A DNA stretch of 42,523 nucleotides, taken from assembly GCA_016210565.1 (NCBI GenBank), contig JACQUA010000005.1, positions 1-42,523 of the forward strand, in the 5' to 3' direction. The position numbers and the translations under genes are program-made. The DNA comes from Chloroflexota bacterium (GTDB taxonomy: Bacteria; Chloroflexota; Dehalococcoidia; JACQUA01). Below, piece by piece: positions 8,180-16,397 of the stretch (its first letter is position 1; each line of letters starts with the position of its first letter). The notes below the pieces were generated by a model. It made no database searches, was not told the DNA's origin, and saw only the letters and a program-made list of their open reading frames with translations.

Positions 8180-9508
8180 ATGAAGACGGAAATCACGGTC
8201 GCCGTTACCGGTGAGTCGATCATCAACAGGCGGCTTTCGGTCCACACCGAAGACAGGTTTCTCTCCTTGCTCAAGATACTCCGGGGGGCCGACGTAGCTT
8301 TCACCCATCTGGAGACAATCATCCACGACTACGACGGACCGGAAGTCTACCCGGCTGCCCTGGCCGGCAACACGTGGCAGCGCTCGCCGCGCTTCGTGGC
8401 CGATGAGCTGAAATGGGCCGGTTTCCAACTGGTGTCCCTTGCCCACAACCACACCATGGATTATTCCTACGGCGGCCTGTTTGCTACCTGGAAAGCCCTG
8501 GATAAAGCCGGCCTGGTCCACGCCGGTACCGGCATGAATCTGGGAGAAGCCAGGGAACCGAAGTACGTTGACACGGCCAGAGGAAGAGTGGCCCTCATAG
8601 CCATCTGTTCGTCGATCACCCCCTCGGCTAGAGCCGGTGAAGCCCGGCGGGATGTTAAGGGGAGGCCGGGGGTTAACCCGCTGCGGTACCACTATGTGGC
8701 GGACGCCGAGACTATCGAGATCGAGAGGCAGCGTGCCGTTAAGATTGGGTGGATCATTACGAAGGTGGGGAAAATCTGGTTGTTCAATCCGCCCGGTTGC
8801 CAACTGGCATTTCAGAAATGGGTAGAGGGCGACAAGCCCGGAATTTCCATGGTGGCAGAGGAGGACGATGTTGAGGGCAATCTACGATCAGTCAGGGACG
8901 CAGCAAGGCAGGCCGACTACGTGCTTGTTTACCTTCACAACCATGAGTGGGATCCTGAAAAGGGTCCCGGCATGCCGGCAACGTTTGTCCCGCCATTTGC
9001 CAGAGCCTGCATCGACGCCGGAGCGCACATCTTTGTCGGCGAGGGCAACCGGCCACCCAAAGGAATCGAGATTCATAAGGGCAAGCCTATCTTCTACGGG
9101 CCAGGCGGCTTCATAAGTATGAGTACTACGGTAACGAGGCTCCCAGCCGACTTTTACTTGAGACCGGAATTCGGCCCCGAAGCGCGACGATGGGAGGCAA
9201 CGACGGCGGATGCCTTCGACGCCCGCGAAGCGCTGCCCAAGAAGTTGAACCCGCGCGGCGATTCCTCCCCCACGCAAGTCAAAGGGTCGGTGGTTGCTCT
9301 TTGTTCATTGGGACAGGATGGGCGGTTAACCGAGTTGAAGCTTTACCCGATCAGCTTGACTGATAAACCGCGCCCGGGAAGCGGAGTTCCCATGCTGGCC
9401 CAAGCCGAGACAGCCGAAAGGATAACTGCCCACCTGGGAGAGCTATCGGCTCCATTCGGCACCAGGATCGAGCACAAAGGCGGGAACGGTCTTGTTGCCC
9501 TCGGGTAA
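8180..9508 (+). CDS. CapA-family protein, long type (CapA-L1)
   Basis: A 442-residue CapA-family protein of a distinct long subgroup shared with the genes at 16398 and 31692. It begins MKTEITVAVTGESIINRRLS and has no signal peptide. The Asn-His motif is kept (SLAHNHTMDYSYG), and a His-rich HNHEW segment stands in place of HWG. The N-terminal Gly-Asp is Gly-Glu (TGES), and the usual GHHxH is replaced by GEGNRPPKG. An extra segment absent from short members includes RAGEARRDVKGRPGVNPLRY. The frame is open upstream to 8042, but the paralogues begin at the equivalent Met, so 8180 was chosen; its ribosome site is poor (AGGAG about 17 bases away). It is the third gene of the first cassette. Confidence 0.85.
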   Translation: MKTEITVAVTGESIINRRLSVHTEDRFLSLLKILRGADVAFTHLETIIHDYDGPEVYPAALAGNTWQRSPRFVADELKWAGFQLVSLAHNHTMDYSYGGLFATWKALDKAGLVHAGTGMNLGEAREPKYVDTARGRVALIAICSSITPSARAGEARRDVKGRPGVNPLRYHYVADAETIEIERQRAVKIGWIITKVGKIWLFNPPGCQLAFQKWVEGDKPGISMVAEEDDVEGNLRSVRDAARQADYVLVYLHNHEWDPEKGPGMPATFVPPFARACIDAGAHIFVGEGNRPPKGIEIHKGKPIFYGPGGFISMSTTVTRLPADFYLRPEFGPEARRWEATTADAFDAREALPKKLNPRGDSSPTQVKGSVVALCSLGQDGRLTELKLYPISLTDKPRPGSGVPMLAQAETAERITAHLGELSAPFGTRIEHKGGNGLVALG

Positions 9509-9532
9509 ATACAGAAAGGAGCGTTGGATGCC

Positions 9533-10573
9533 ATGCTCACACAGATGAGTCTTCGCGAGCGGACCGAAAACAGGGAGGAAGGCCTTTCCCCGTATGCGGC
9601 GAAAAGCAGACTGTCGCGCGGTAGACTCAGAGCAGAGGAGCCTTGCCCCATACGCACCGCCTTTCAGCGCGACCGGGACCGGATTATCCACTGCAGCGCA
9701 TTCCGGCGACTGCAACATAAGACACACCTTTTCATCTCATTATTTGGCGACTATCGCAAAAATCGCCTCACTCATTCCCTGGAAGTTCAGCAGATAGGCC
9801 GCACTCTGGCCCGCGCCTTGAATTTGAATGAGGACCTGATCGAGGCGATGGCTCTGGGACATGACATCGGCCATGCTCCGTTCGGCCACGTAGGTGGAGA
9901 AGTGCTCGGTGAACTTACCCGTGGCGCCTTTAAGCATCACGAGCAAAGTCTTCGAGTCGTCGACGTGCTTGAAAACAACGGCCAGGGGCTTAACCTCACC
10001 TGGGAAGTGAGGGATGGCATCGTCAAACACTCCGAGAAAGATATCCTCAACCAGGATTGGGGGAACGTGAGCACGCTGGAGGGTCAGTTACTCAAGCTGG
10101 TAGATATAGTGTCAGGCAACAACCACAACATTGATGATGCCCTGAGGGCCGGCATCCTTGCCGAGGCTGATTTGCCCGCGGAGATTACCGCTGTTTTGGG
10201 TCATTCCCCAGCGGAGAGGATCAAGACAACGGTTAGTGATATCATAGCTAACTCCTGGAGTGTCACCGGCTATGATGCCGCCGGTACCGACGGTCGGCCC
10301 CAGATTCGGATGAGCCAGCCAGTTGCCGAGGCAACCCATGCCCTGATGGTGTTCAGAGCGAAGCTCTTTCACTTCCACTTTTCGGAAACCGAGGCGGAGA
10401 AGGCAAGGGAGGTACTGCGGCGACTGTATCATTACTTCATAAACCACGAAAACGAGTTGCCGCCGGAGTACTCTTTTTCAGGAGATACGGTGGAGCAGAA
10501 GGTTATTGATTATCTCGCGGGAATGACCGACCAGTATGAGTTGAGAATTGCTGAAGAAATCGCCGGGAAATAA
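9533..10573 (+). CDS. dgt: dGTPase-like HD-domain nucleotide triphosphohydrolase
   Basis: A 346-residue protein of the dGTP triphosphohydrolase-like HD family, which hydrolyses dNTPs to the deoxynucleoside and triphosphate. It shows the N-terminal FQRDRDRIIHCSAFRRLQHKT block, His81 in LTHSLEVQQIGR and the metal-binding HDIGHAPFGH (His110-Asp111 to His114). It fits the short bacterial type-2 dGTPase-like class in length. The ATG at 9533 lies 11 bases after AGGAG; an in-frame TTG at 9524 or ATG at 9545 are alternatives. It sits 24 bases after CapA-L1 but is a housekeeping-type enzyme and may be a bystander in this cluster. A palindrome follows the stop at 10583. Confidence 0.9.
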   Translation: MLTQMSLRERTENREEGLSPYAAKSRLSRGRLRAEEPCPIRTAFQRDRDRIIHCSAFRRLQHKTHLFISLFGDYRKNRLTHSLEVQQIGRTLARALNLNEDLIEAMALGHDIGHAPFGHVGGEVLGELTRGAFKHHEQSLRVVDVLENNGQGLNLTWEVRDGIVKHSEKDILNQDWGNVSTLEGQLLKLVDIVSGNNHNIDDALRAGILAEADLPAEITAVLGHSPAERIKTTVSDIIANSWSVTGYDAAGTDGRPQIRMSQPVAEATHALMVFRAKLFHFHFSETEAEKAREVLRRLYHYFINHENELPPEYSFSGDTVEQKVIDYLAGMTDQYELRIAEEIAGK

Positions 10574-10582
10574 GACCGGTAC

Positions 10583-10602
10583 CACCCCGACCTGTCGGGG
10601 TG
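10583..10602. repeat. Near-palindrome CACCCCGACCTGTCGGGGTG
   Basis: A member of the CCCCGA-N4-TCGGGG family, imperfect only at the centre. It starts 10 bases after the dGTPase stop codon, where it could form a strong hairpin, but there is no T-tract. Confidence 0.75.
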
Positions 10603-10786
10603 AGAGCGGCCATTTTCGTCGTTGATGGCGCTCGTCCGACCAGGCATGAAGGATTGCAGGGAACAGTGATAACCGTTAAAACGGACAAAAAAGCCGCTAG
10701 CGTCATGGTTTTGCAGACCATGATCCAAGGAATGTAAATCAAATGCCGGTGAGCAGCCAGCAGGCAAGAACTTTGAGGGAAGAAAA

Positions 10787-11953
10787 GTGACTGACCAGAC
10801 GGGGTCGAGCAACACAGTCGTAATTCACGCCGTGGGAAATGTATCGCCAAGGGTGGCGGAGTTTGGAGAATCTCCAGAATCCCTTTTCGGCAGGGTCCAC
10901 CAGAAGATCAAAGAAGGCGATATATCGTTTTGCCACCTGGAGCGTATTCTTTCTACCCGGGGATGTCTCCAATACCGGGGCCACAGTACATGGGAGTCGA
11001 GGGGCGACCCTGAAAACGTTAAATCCCTGGTTTTCGCGGGATTCAATGTCGTGTCTCACGCCGGGAATCGTTGCTTCGACTACGGCCCCGAGGCGCTACT
11101 GGATTCGGTAGATACTCTTCGGAGGAATGGCATCCAGGCGGTCGGCGCCGGGAGGGATATTGCTGAAGCCCGAACGCCGATGGTTCTGGAACGAAAGGGG
11201 ATCAAGGTCGGATTCCTGGCATATTGCTCGGTATTGCCTGTCGAGTACGAGGCGCGGGAAGGAAAACCGGGCTGTGCACCTCTGCGGGTGTCCACCTACT
11301 ACGAGGCCCAGGGTTACCAGCCGGGAACGCCGCCGAAGATAATAACCGTTCCCAGAGAAGATGATGTCCTGGCGATGGAAGAAGATGTTCGCAAGCTGCG
11401 AAACCAGGTGGATGCTATTGTTGTTTCAATTCACTGGGGCCAGGACTACATACCGGAAATGCTCGCGATGTATCAACCAAAGATGGGACACAGGGCCATT
11501 GATGCCGGAGCAGACCTGATCATCGGGCATCACGGCCATACAATCCGGGGCATAGAGATATATAAAAGACGAGCCATCTTCTACTGCGTCGGCAGTTTTG
11601 CCCAGGGGGGATCTTACCACTTGAAACCGCCGCCGGGAGGGATGCGGTCAGGCTCAGGGGTCCCGGTGGCGTTTCGGCCGTGGCTGGCGACCGTCGAACC
11701 GGGATGGGAGCGAAACGCAGGACCGAGGAATAGACGCTACACGATAATGGCCAGATGCGCCGTCAGCAAGAAGGGTGTCGAGAAGGTGTCGTTCTTCCCT
11801 TGCTGGACCAATGAGCGGACGGAGCCTGAATTTCTGTCCCGGAGCGATCCACGGTTCCAGGAAGCTCTGGACCTCATCGATCCCTGGTGCAAGGGAGTCG
11901 GGACCAGCTTAAGCGTGGAGGAAGACGAAGTCGTCGTCTCGAAGGCAGGGTGA
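10787..11953 (+). CDS. CapA-family protein, short type (CapA-S3)
   Basis: A 388-residue cytoplasmic CapA-family protein, the closest paralogue of CapA-S2; long stretches match almost residue for residue (EYEAREGKPGCAPLRVSTYY, EAQGYQPGTPPK, SIHWGQDYIPEMLA). GHHGH is intact, unlike CapA-S2, but the N-terminal motif is Gly-Asn and the Asn-His motif is GNRCFDYG. The GTG start has GAGGGA upstream, matching the other short members. An intact SBP follows at 12270 after a spacer with its own promoter. No long CapA follows that SBP, so this is a partial cassette. Confidence 0.85.
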   Translation: MTDQTGSSNTVVIHAVGNVSPRVAEFGESPESLFGRVHQKIKEGDISFCHLERILSTRGCLQYRGHSTWESRGDPENVKSLVFAGFNVVSHAGNRCFDYGPEALLDSVDTLRRNGIQAVGAGRDIAEARTPMVLERKGIKVGFLAYCSVLPVEYEAREGKPGCAPLRVSTYYEAQGYQPGTPPKIITVPREDDVLAMEEDVRKLRNQVDAIVVSIHWGQDYIPEMLAMYQPKMGHRAIDAGADLIIGHHGHTIRGIEIYKRRAIFYCVGSFAQGGSYHLKPPPGGMRSGSGVPVAFRPWLATVEPGWERNAGPRNRRYTIMARCAVSKKGVEKVSFFPCWTNERTEPEFLSRSDPRFQEALDLIDPWCKGVGTSLSVEEDEVVVSKAG

Positions 11954-11972
11954 TAGTAGTTACCCGCAGCGA

Positions 11973-11988
11973 TCCCGACGCGTCGGGA
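11973..11988. repeat. Perfect palindrome TCCCGACGCGTCGGGA
   Basis: A 16-base perfect palindrome 20 bases after the CapA-S3 stop. An identical copy lies at 24359-24374. Confidence 0.85.
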
Positions 11989-12047
11989 CAGGGGGTGTCG
12001 CTATGGGGCCTGCCAGTGTCTGAGTTGCAGGGGGACCCCTCTTCCGG

Positions 12048-12077
12048 TTGACAGCCCGGAACGGGGAATGCTATAGT
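12048..12077 (+). promoter_or_regulatory. Sigma70-type promoter for SBP B
   Basis: TTGACA at 12048-12053 and TATAGT at 12072-12077, with an 18-base spacer. It lies about 190 bases upstream of the SBP B start, leaving a long leader. Confidence 0.7.
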
Positions 12078-12269
12078 GAGTAACCATCTGAATATGGGGC
12101 CGCAGCGGGACGGGAGCGTGCGGCGAGTGAAGTAATCTACGAATGAGGATAATTGGGCCGCGCCGGTCCAGGAAAAGGTAGGGGGCACAGGAAACCATAA
12201 GCTGAAAAACGCGCTCGATCAATCTACACGCAACAGCGCCGGTAAGAGTGAATTCGGAGGTAACAATCG

Positions 12270-13442
12270 ATGAACTGCAAAATGATTGCCAGGGTGATTT
12301 TGATAGGGCTGGCCTGCTTCAGCCTGATCTTGTTGGCCTGCACCGCCCCCCAGTCGCCGTCACCCGCGCCCACGACCAAAGCGCCCGCGGCGGGAGCAGC
12401 GCCGACTGGGGGATGGCAGCAGGACTGGGAAAAGACACTGGCCGCGGCGAAGCGAGAAGGGGGACTCACGATATACATTTCGGGGGCCGCTGGCACCCGG
12501 GAGGCGATCGGCAAAGCTTTCAAGGAGAAGTTCGGGCTGGAGATTGAGTGGGTGGTGGGGCAGAGCGCGCAGCTGACGGAGAAGATACTTCAGGAGCGGC
12601 GGGCCGGGCTATTCCTGGCGGACGTTACCATGGGTTCGACCACAAACCAGATAGCTGTGCTCAAGCCCCAGGGTCACATAGTCCCAACAAAACCAGTTCT
12701 TGTCCTGCCTGAGGTGCTGGACAAGAATCTCTGGTTCGGTGGTGATATACCCTGGCTGGACAATGAAAAGATGTACGTCATGAACTCTATCCTGGCGCCC
12801 GCCCAGGATATCACCATGAACACCTCCATGGTGAAACCTGAAGAGATCAAGTCCTACAATGACCTGCTCAACCCCAAGTGGAAGGGAAACTTCGTGATGA
12901 TGAACCCCACTCTGAGCGTCCGGCCGTTCACCCAGGTCGCCCTCCTCCTGGGCGAGAATTGGTGGAGACAGTTTGTGTCGACCGTTGATCCCGTCATGGT
13001 GGATGTTGACAGGCAGGCTGCAGAGTGGATTGCCCGGGGCAAGTACCCTCTGGGCATAGTCGCCAGGGACGACGTCCTCGAGGAATTCGTGCAAGCGGGC
13101 GCACCGGTGGCCAGGGCAGGGTATATGAAGGAAGGCAACTTCCTGGGTGGCGGGGCAATCGGCACGTCCATCCTGGATCGAGCGCCCCACCCCAACGCGG
13201 CCAAGCTATACGCGAACTGGTACTTCAGCAAAGACGGGGGCCTCGTTCTCAGCAAGGCCGTGGCCGGCCAGTCGGCCAGATTGGACGTGCCCACCGCCCA
13301 TCTGAGGCCTCAGAGCATACGCGATCCGTCGGTCAAATACCTCAATGTCGAGACCGAGGAGTTCTTCACGAGGATGGCCAAGGACCGGGCCCCCAACGGG
13401 CCGGCGATGCAGATATTCGGCCCGCTGACAGGGCGAAAATAG
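12270..13442 (+). CDS. Solute-binding lipoprotein (SBP B)
   Basis: A 390-residue extracellular solute-binding lipoprotein. The lipobox is LILLAC (signal MNCKMIARVILIGLACFSLI), followed by a Pro/Thr/Ala linker and WQQDWEKTLAAAKREG. It then carries the paralogue-wide blocks ERRAGLFLADVTMGSTTNQ, LPEVLDKNLWFGGDIPW, SYNDLLNPKWKGN, RAPHPNAAKLYANWYFSKDG and SARLDVPTAHL. It is anchored outside the membrane. It is strikingly similar to SBP C at 14913; the DNA shares runs of more than 30 identical bases (12591-12622 with 15233-15264), a sign of recent duplication or gene conversion. The ribosome site GGAGG lies 8 bases before the ATG. No transporter partners are nearby; the ligand is unknown. Confidence 0.9.
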   Translation: MNCKMIARVILIGLACFSLILLACTAPQSPSPAPTTKAPAAGAAPTGGWQQDWEKTLAAAKREGGLTIYISGAAGTREAIGKAFKEKFGLEIEWVVGQSAQLTEKILQERRAGLFLADVTMGSTTNQIAVLKPQGHIVPTKPVLVLPEVLDKNLWFGGDIPWLDNEKMYVMNSILAPAQDITMNTSMVKPEEIKSYNDLLNPKWKGNFVMMNPTLSVRPFTQVALLLGENWWRQFVSTVDPVMVDVDRQAAEWIARGKYPLGIVARDDVLEEFVQAGAPVARAGYMKEGNFLGGGAIGTSILDRAPHPNAAKLYANWYFSKDGGLVLSKAVAGQSARLDVPTAHLRPQSIRDPSVKYLNVETEEFFTRMAKDRAPNGPAMQIFGPLTGRK

Positions 13443-13501
13443 GAGTGATACGGACGCAGAAATAAACGTCGCATATTGGCAATCCTACGAAGAAGGACAT
13501 G

Positions 13502-13606
13502 CACCACAGAGGCACAGAGAACACAGAGAGACGTAAGGATGTGGAGATTCCGCAACCACCCACGCGGCCCCTGGAATGGCTCTGTGCCCTTCGTGCCTCT
13601 GTGGTG
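13502..13606. repeat. 14-bp inverted repeat CACCACAGAGGCAC / GTGCCTCTGTGGTG
   Basis: The left arm is at 13502-13515 and the right arm at 13593-13606. The right arm and the ~40 bases after it recur, diverged, at 14758-14813, so the CapA gene at 13656 is bracketed by similar sequence. An open frame on the minus strand here is only a translation of the repeat. Confidence 0.75.
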
Positions 13607-13655
13607 AAATACATGCGACACTACTTACCACGTTTGTATTAGTTCTGGTAGGCGC

Positions 13656-14750
13656 ATGAATAAAGACAAGCTGTCCTTGTACGGAGTGGGCGACGTCTGG
13701 ATTCGGCGGGAGAATCCTCAATCGATTTTTGCCCTGGCGGCGCCGACTTTGAATGAGGCCGATATCCTCTTCGGCCAATTGGAGAACATCCTTTCCGAAA
13801 GAGGGTCTCCTGATGCGCACGGTAAGCCCGATCACCCGGGGACTGTGGCCGCGCTCACATGCGCGGGTTTTGACGTGATGTCCCTGGCCAGCAACCACAG
13901 CCTGAACTTCGGAAGCGATGCTTTGCTCGATACCATCGACCTTCTGAAAAAAAACGGCATCATGGTGACGGGCGCGGGTGCAAACATTGATGAAGCCCGT
14001 CGTCCGGCCATCATTGAACGGAACGGGACCAGGGTTGCTTTTCTGGCCTACTGCTCGCACTTGCCAAAGGGATACGAGGCAGGGACCGATAAACCGGGCG
14101 TTGTGCCCATGAGGGTCTCCACTGTCTATGAGCAAATTGATGAGCAGCCAGGCGCGCCTCCCAGGGTTGTCACTTTCGCCGACAAGCAAGACCTGGAAGC
14201 GATGGTGGAAGACATCAGGAAGCTAAGACCTTTAGTCGATGTCCTGGTGGTGTCCATGCACGGGGGGGTCCACATTTTCCCCTCCTTGATCGCCATGTAT
14301 CAACGGGAAGTGGGCCATGCCGCCATCGACGCCGGCGCCGACCTGGTCCTGGGGCACGGCGCTCACGTCCTCAGGGGGATCGAGGTTTACAAGGGGAAAG
14401 TCATCTTCCACAGTCTCTGCAATTTCGGCGCCGATTACCCGATTGAAAGGTTGCTCATCAGTACCGTATTCAAGATATACGGATGGGAGGTAGACCCGGA
14501 GTACGCCGGCTACGCATTCCCCCGTGACTCAAGAAAGACGATAATAGCTAAGTGCACAATCTCTGGCAAGAAGATCGACAGGGTTTCGTACTTGCCCGCT
14601 ACGATAAACAGGGAAGCACAACCCGAGGTTCTCCTCCGCGCTGACAAGCGCAGCACGGAGGTGTTTGACTATGTAGGGTGGCTCTGCAAAGACCAGAAGT
14701 TGGATACTGAATTCTGCCGGGAAGGCGACGAGGTGGTCATCGCTGTCTAG
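13656..14750 (+). CDS. CapA-family protein, short type with canonical motifs (CapA-S4)
   Basis: A 364-residue CapA-family protein, the most divergent of the short group. It alone keeps the N-terminal Gly-Asp (GVGDVW) together with Asn-His (SLASNHSLNFG); the other short members have lost both. The later motifs are MHGG (for HWG) and GHGAHVLRGIEVYKG (for GHHxH), so His residues remain. It is the best candidate for an active phosphoesterase-like enzyme among the short members. There is no signal peptide. The ATG is preceded by GGTAGG. It is followed by SBP C and CapA-L2, forming the best-preserved three-gene cassette. Confidence 0.85.
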   Translation: MNKDKLSLYGVGDVWIRRENPQSIFALAAPTLNEADILFGQLENILSERGSPDAHGKPDHPGTVAALTCAGFDVMSLASNHSLNFGSDALLDTIDLLKKNGIMVTGAGANIDEARRPAIIERNGTRVAFLAYCSHLPKGYEAGTDKPGVVPMRVSTVYEQIDEQPGAPPRVVTFADKQDLEAMVEDIRKLRPLVDVLVVSMHGGVHIFPSLIAMYQREVGHAAIDAGADLVLGHGAHVLRGIEVYKGKVIFHSLCNFGADYPIERLLISTVFKIYGWEVDPEYAGYAFPRDSRKTIIAKCTISGKKIDRVSYLPATINREAQPEVLLRADKRSTEVFDYVGWLCKDQKLDTEFCREGDEVVIAV

Positions 14751-14757
14751 CCTGCTT

Positions 14758-14813
14758 GTGCCTCTGTGGTGAACAATATGCGGCAGCATTTACCACGTTT
14801 GTGCTAGTATCCG
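14758..14813. repeat. Direct-repeat copy flanking CapA-S4
   Basis: This segment resembles 13593-13648: it begins GTGCCTCTGTGGTGAA and includes TTTACCACGTTTGT (TTACCACGTTTGT in the first copy), with scattered differences between. The two copies flank CapA-S4 and could mark the edges of a moved or duplicated block. Confidence 0.65.
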
Positions 14814-14912
14814 TACACGTCCTGGAAAAGGGAGGAGTGGTGTAGCCCAAGAAGGAAAGACCCGTCACGCAACCCTGCATACATATCGAAGTCGAAACTG
14901 GAGGTAGCATCA

Positions 14913-16079
14913 ATGAACATCAAAACCATTGTCAGGGCTGCTTTGGCCGGGCTGTTCTGTCTCAGCCTGGTGCTGTTAGCCTGCACGGCCCCTCAGGCGC
15001 CGTTGCCCGCGCCCACGACCAAAGCGCCCGCGGCGGGAGCAACGCAGCAGGCAGGATGGCAACAGGACTGGGAGAAGACCCTGGCGGCGGCCAGGCAGGA
15101 AGGGCCGCTCATGCTCTATATCTCAGGCGCGGCCGGAACCCGGGAGGCAATAGGCAAAGCCTTTAAGGAGAAATTCGGGCTGCAGATAGAGTATGTGGTG
15201 GCGCAGAGCGCGCAGCTAACGGCGAAGATACTTCAGGAGCGGCGGGCCGGGCTATTCCTGGCAGACGTTACCATCGGTTCGACTACAAATCAGATAACTG
15301 TGCTCAAGCCCGAAGGCCACAGTGTCCCCATAAAACCCCTGCTTGTCCTGCCTGAGGTGCTGGACAAGAATCTCTGGTTCCGCGGTGACATACCCTGGGT
15401 GGACAAGGAGAAGATGTATATTATGAACAACGTCCTCACACCCAGCTATAAAGTCACCGTAAACACCAACATGGTGAAACCCGAGGAAATCCAATCGTAC
15501 AATGACCTGCTGAACCCCAAATGGAAAGGGAAGATCGTTGTCATGAACCCGACCCTCAGTGTAGGGCCGTTCACGCAGATCGCTTATGTCATGGGCCTGG
15601 ACTGGTGGCGGAAACTGGTGCAGAACGAGCCTGTGATGACGGACGTGGACCGGCAGGCCGGGGAATGGATCGCCCAGGGCAAGTACCCCCTCGGGATACT
15701 GGCCAGGGCCGATGTCCTGGAGGAATTTGTGAAAGCCGGCGCGCCGGTGGCCAGGGCGAAACCCAAGGAAGGCAGCTTCCTGGGTGGCGGGGGAATCGCC
15801 GCGTCCATCCTCGAGCGAGCGCCCCACCCCAATGCCGCCAGGGTATTCGCTAACTGGTACCTGAGCAAGGACGGGGGCCTGGTCCTGAGCAAAGCGGTGG
15901 CCGGGCAATCGGCGAGGCTGGATGTGCCCGCCGACCACCTGGACAAAGAGGACATGCGCGACCCGTCGGTCAAGTATATCGAGGTCGAAACCGAAGAGTT
16001 CTTTGCCCTGATGGGCGAGCACCGGGCGGCCAACGGTCCGGCAATGCAGATATTTGGTCCGCTGGTCGGGCGGAAATAG
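14913..16079 (+). CDS. Solute-binding lipoprotein (SBP C)
   Basis: A 388-residue lipoprotein of the same family as SBP B (signal MNIKTIVRAALAGLFCLSLV, lipobox LVLLAC, linker, WQQDWEKTLAAARQEG). It shares ERRAGLFLADVTIGSTTNQ, LPEVLDKNLWF, SYNDLLNPKWKGK, RAPHPNAARVFANWYLSKDG and a C-terminal MQIFGPLVGRK. The paralogues differ most where the binding cleft might lie (for example EQ versus EYV around AQSAQL, and YVMGLDWWRKL), so ligand range may differ. The ribosome site GGAGG is 7 bases before the ATG, in the leader context shared with SBP B and SBP E. It is the middle gene of the cassette CapA-S4 - SBP C - CapA-L2. Confidence 0.9.
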   Translation: MNIKTIVRAALAGLFCLSLVLLACTAPQAPLPAPTTKAPAAGATQQAGWQQDWEKTLAAARQEGPLMLYISGAAGTREAIGKAFKEKFGLQIEYVVAQSAQLTAKILQERRAGLFLADVTIGSTTNQITVLKPEGHSVPIKPLLVLPEVLDKNLWFRGDIPWVDKEKMYIMNNVLTPSYKVTVNTNMVKPEEIQSYNDLLNPKWKGKIVVMNPTLSVGPFTQIAYVMGLDWWRKLVQNEPVMTDVDRQAGEWIAQGKYPLGILARADVLEEFVKAGAPVARAKPKEGSFLGGGGIAASILERAPHPNAARVFANWYLSKDGGLVLSKAVAGQSARLDVPADHLDKEDMRDPSVKYIEVETEEFFALMGEHRAANGPAMQIFGPLVGRK

Positions 16080-16397
16080 AACTTTCACAGCTCTCAGTGT
16101 TGGGGAAACGCGAGGCGGCTTCACCGGGCACGCGGCCGCGTGCCGCTACGGCGGCCGGAAGGTCACCGCGCACCGGCGCGAGGACGCCTGCCTGTTTCAG
16201 GAGCGGTAGAACGGGCATCCTGCCCGTTCGCTCCCGGAAAGCACCGGCTTTAGCAAGAGAGAGCTTCGATCACTTCTCCCCCTCTCCTGACCGCTCCCAT
16301 CGAGGGAGAGCGATTCCGGGACATGCTGAAGCCCGTGACACCCGTTGGCAGCCATGCCGCACCCGTGTGAAACCACTCCCAAAGGAGACTCAAGGAA
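16080..16397. other. Hairpin-rich spacer
   Basis: No gene is visible. It has a GC-rich inverted sequence around 16127-16145 (CACGCGGCCGCGTG) and a 9-bp stem with a 3-base loop at 16209-16229. A CTCTCC-rich segment around 16276-16312 resembles one before CapA-L3 (31636-31670). Confidence 0.6.
16209..16229. repeat. Hairpin GAACGGGCA-TCC-TGCCCGTTC
   Basis: A perfect 9-bp stem with a 3-base loop, about 130 bases after the SBP C stop. It could slow transcription or protect the 3' end, but it lacks a T-tract. Confidence 0.6.

Larger units (their letters stand above)
11954..12269. other. Spacer with palindrome and promoter before SBP B
   Basis: The spacer contains the palindrome at 11973-11988 and a clear promoter at 12048-12077. 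No gene is visible. A ~165-base transcribed leader would precede the SBP start. Confidence 0.6.

Noticed and set aside
10697..10727. Anticodon-arm-like hairpin (minus strand ATGGT-CTGCAAA-ACCAT), resembling tRNA-Cys
   Set aside because: Only the anticodon stem-loop matches; no D-arm, T-arm or acceptor stem can be built around it. It could be a chance hairpin or an old attachment-site fragment, but I cannot support either.
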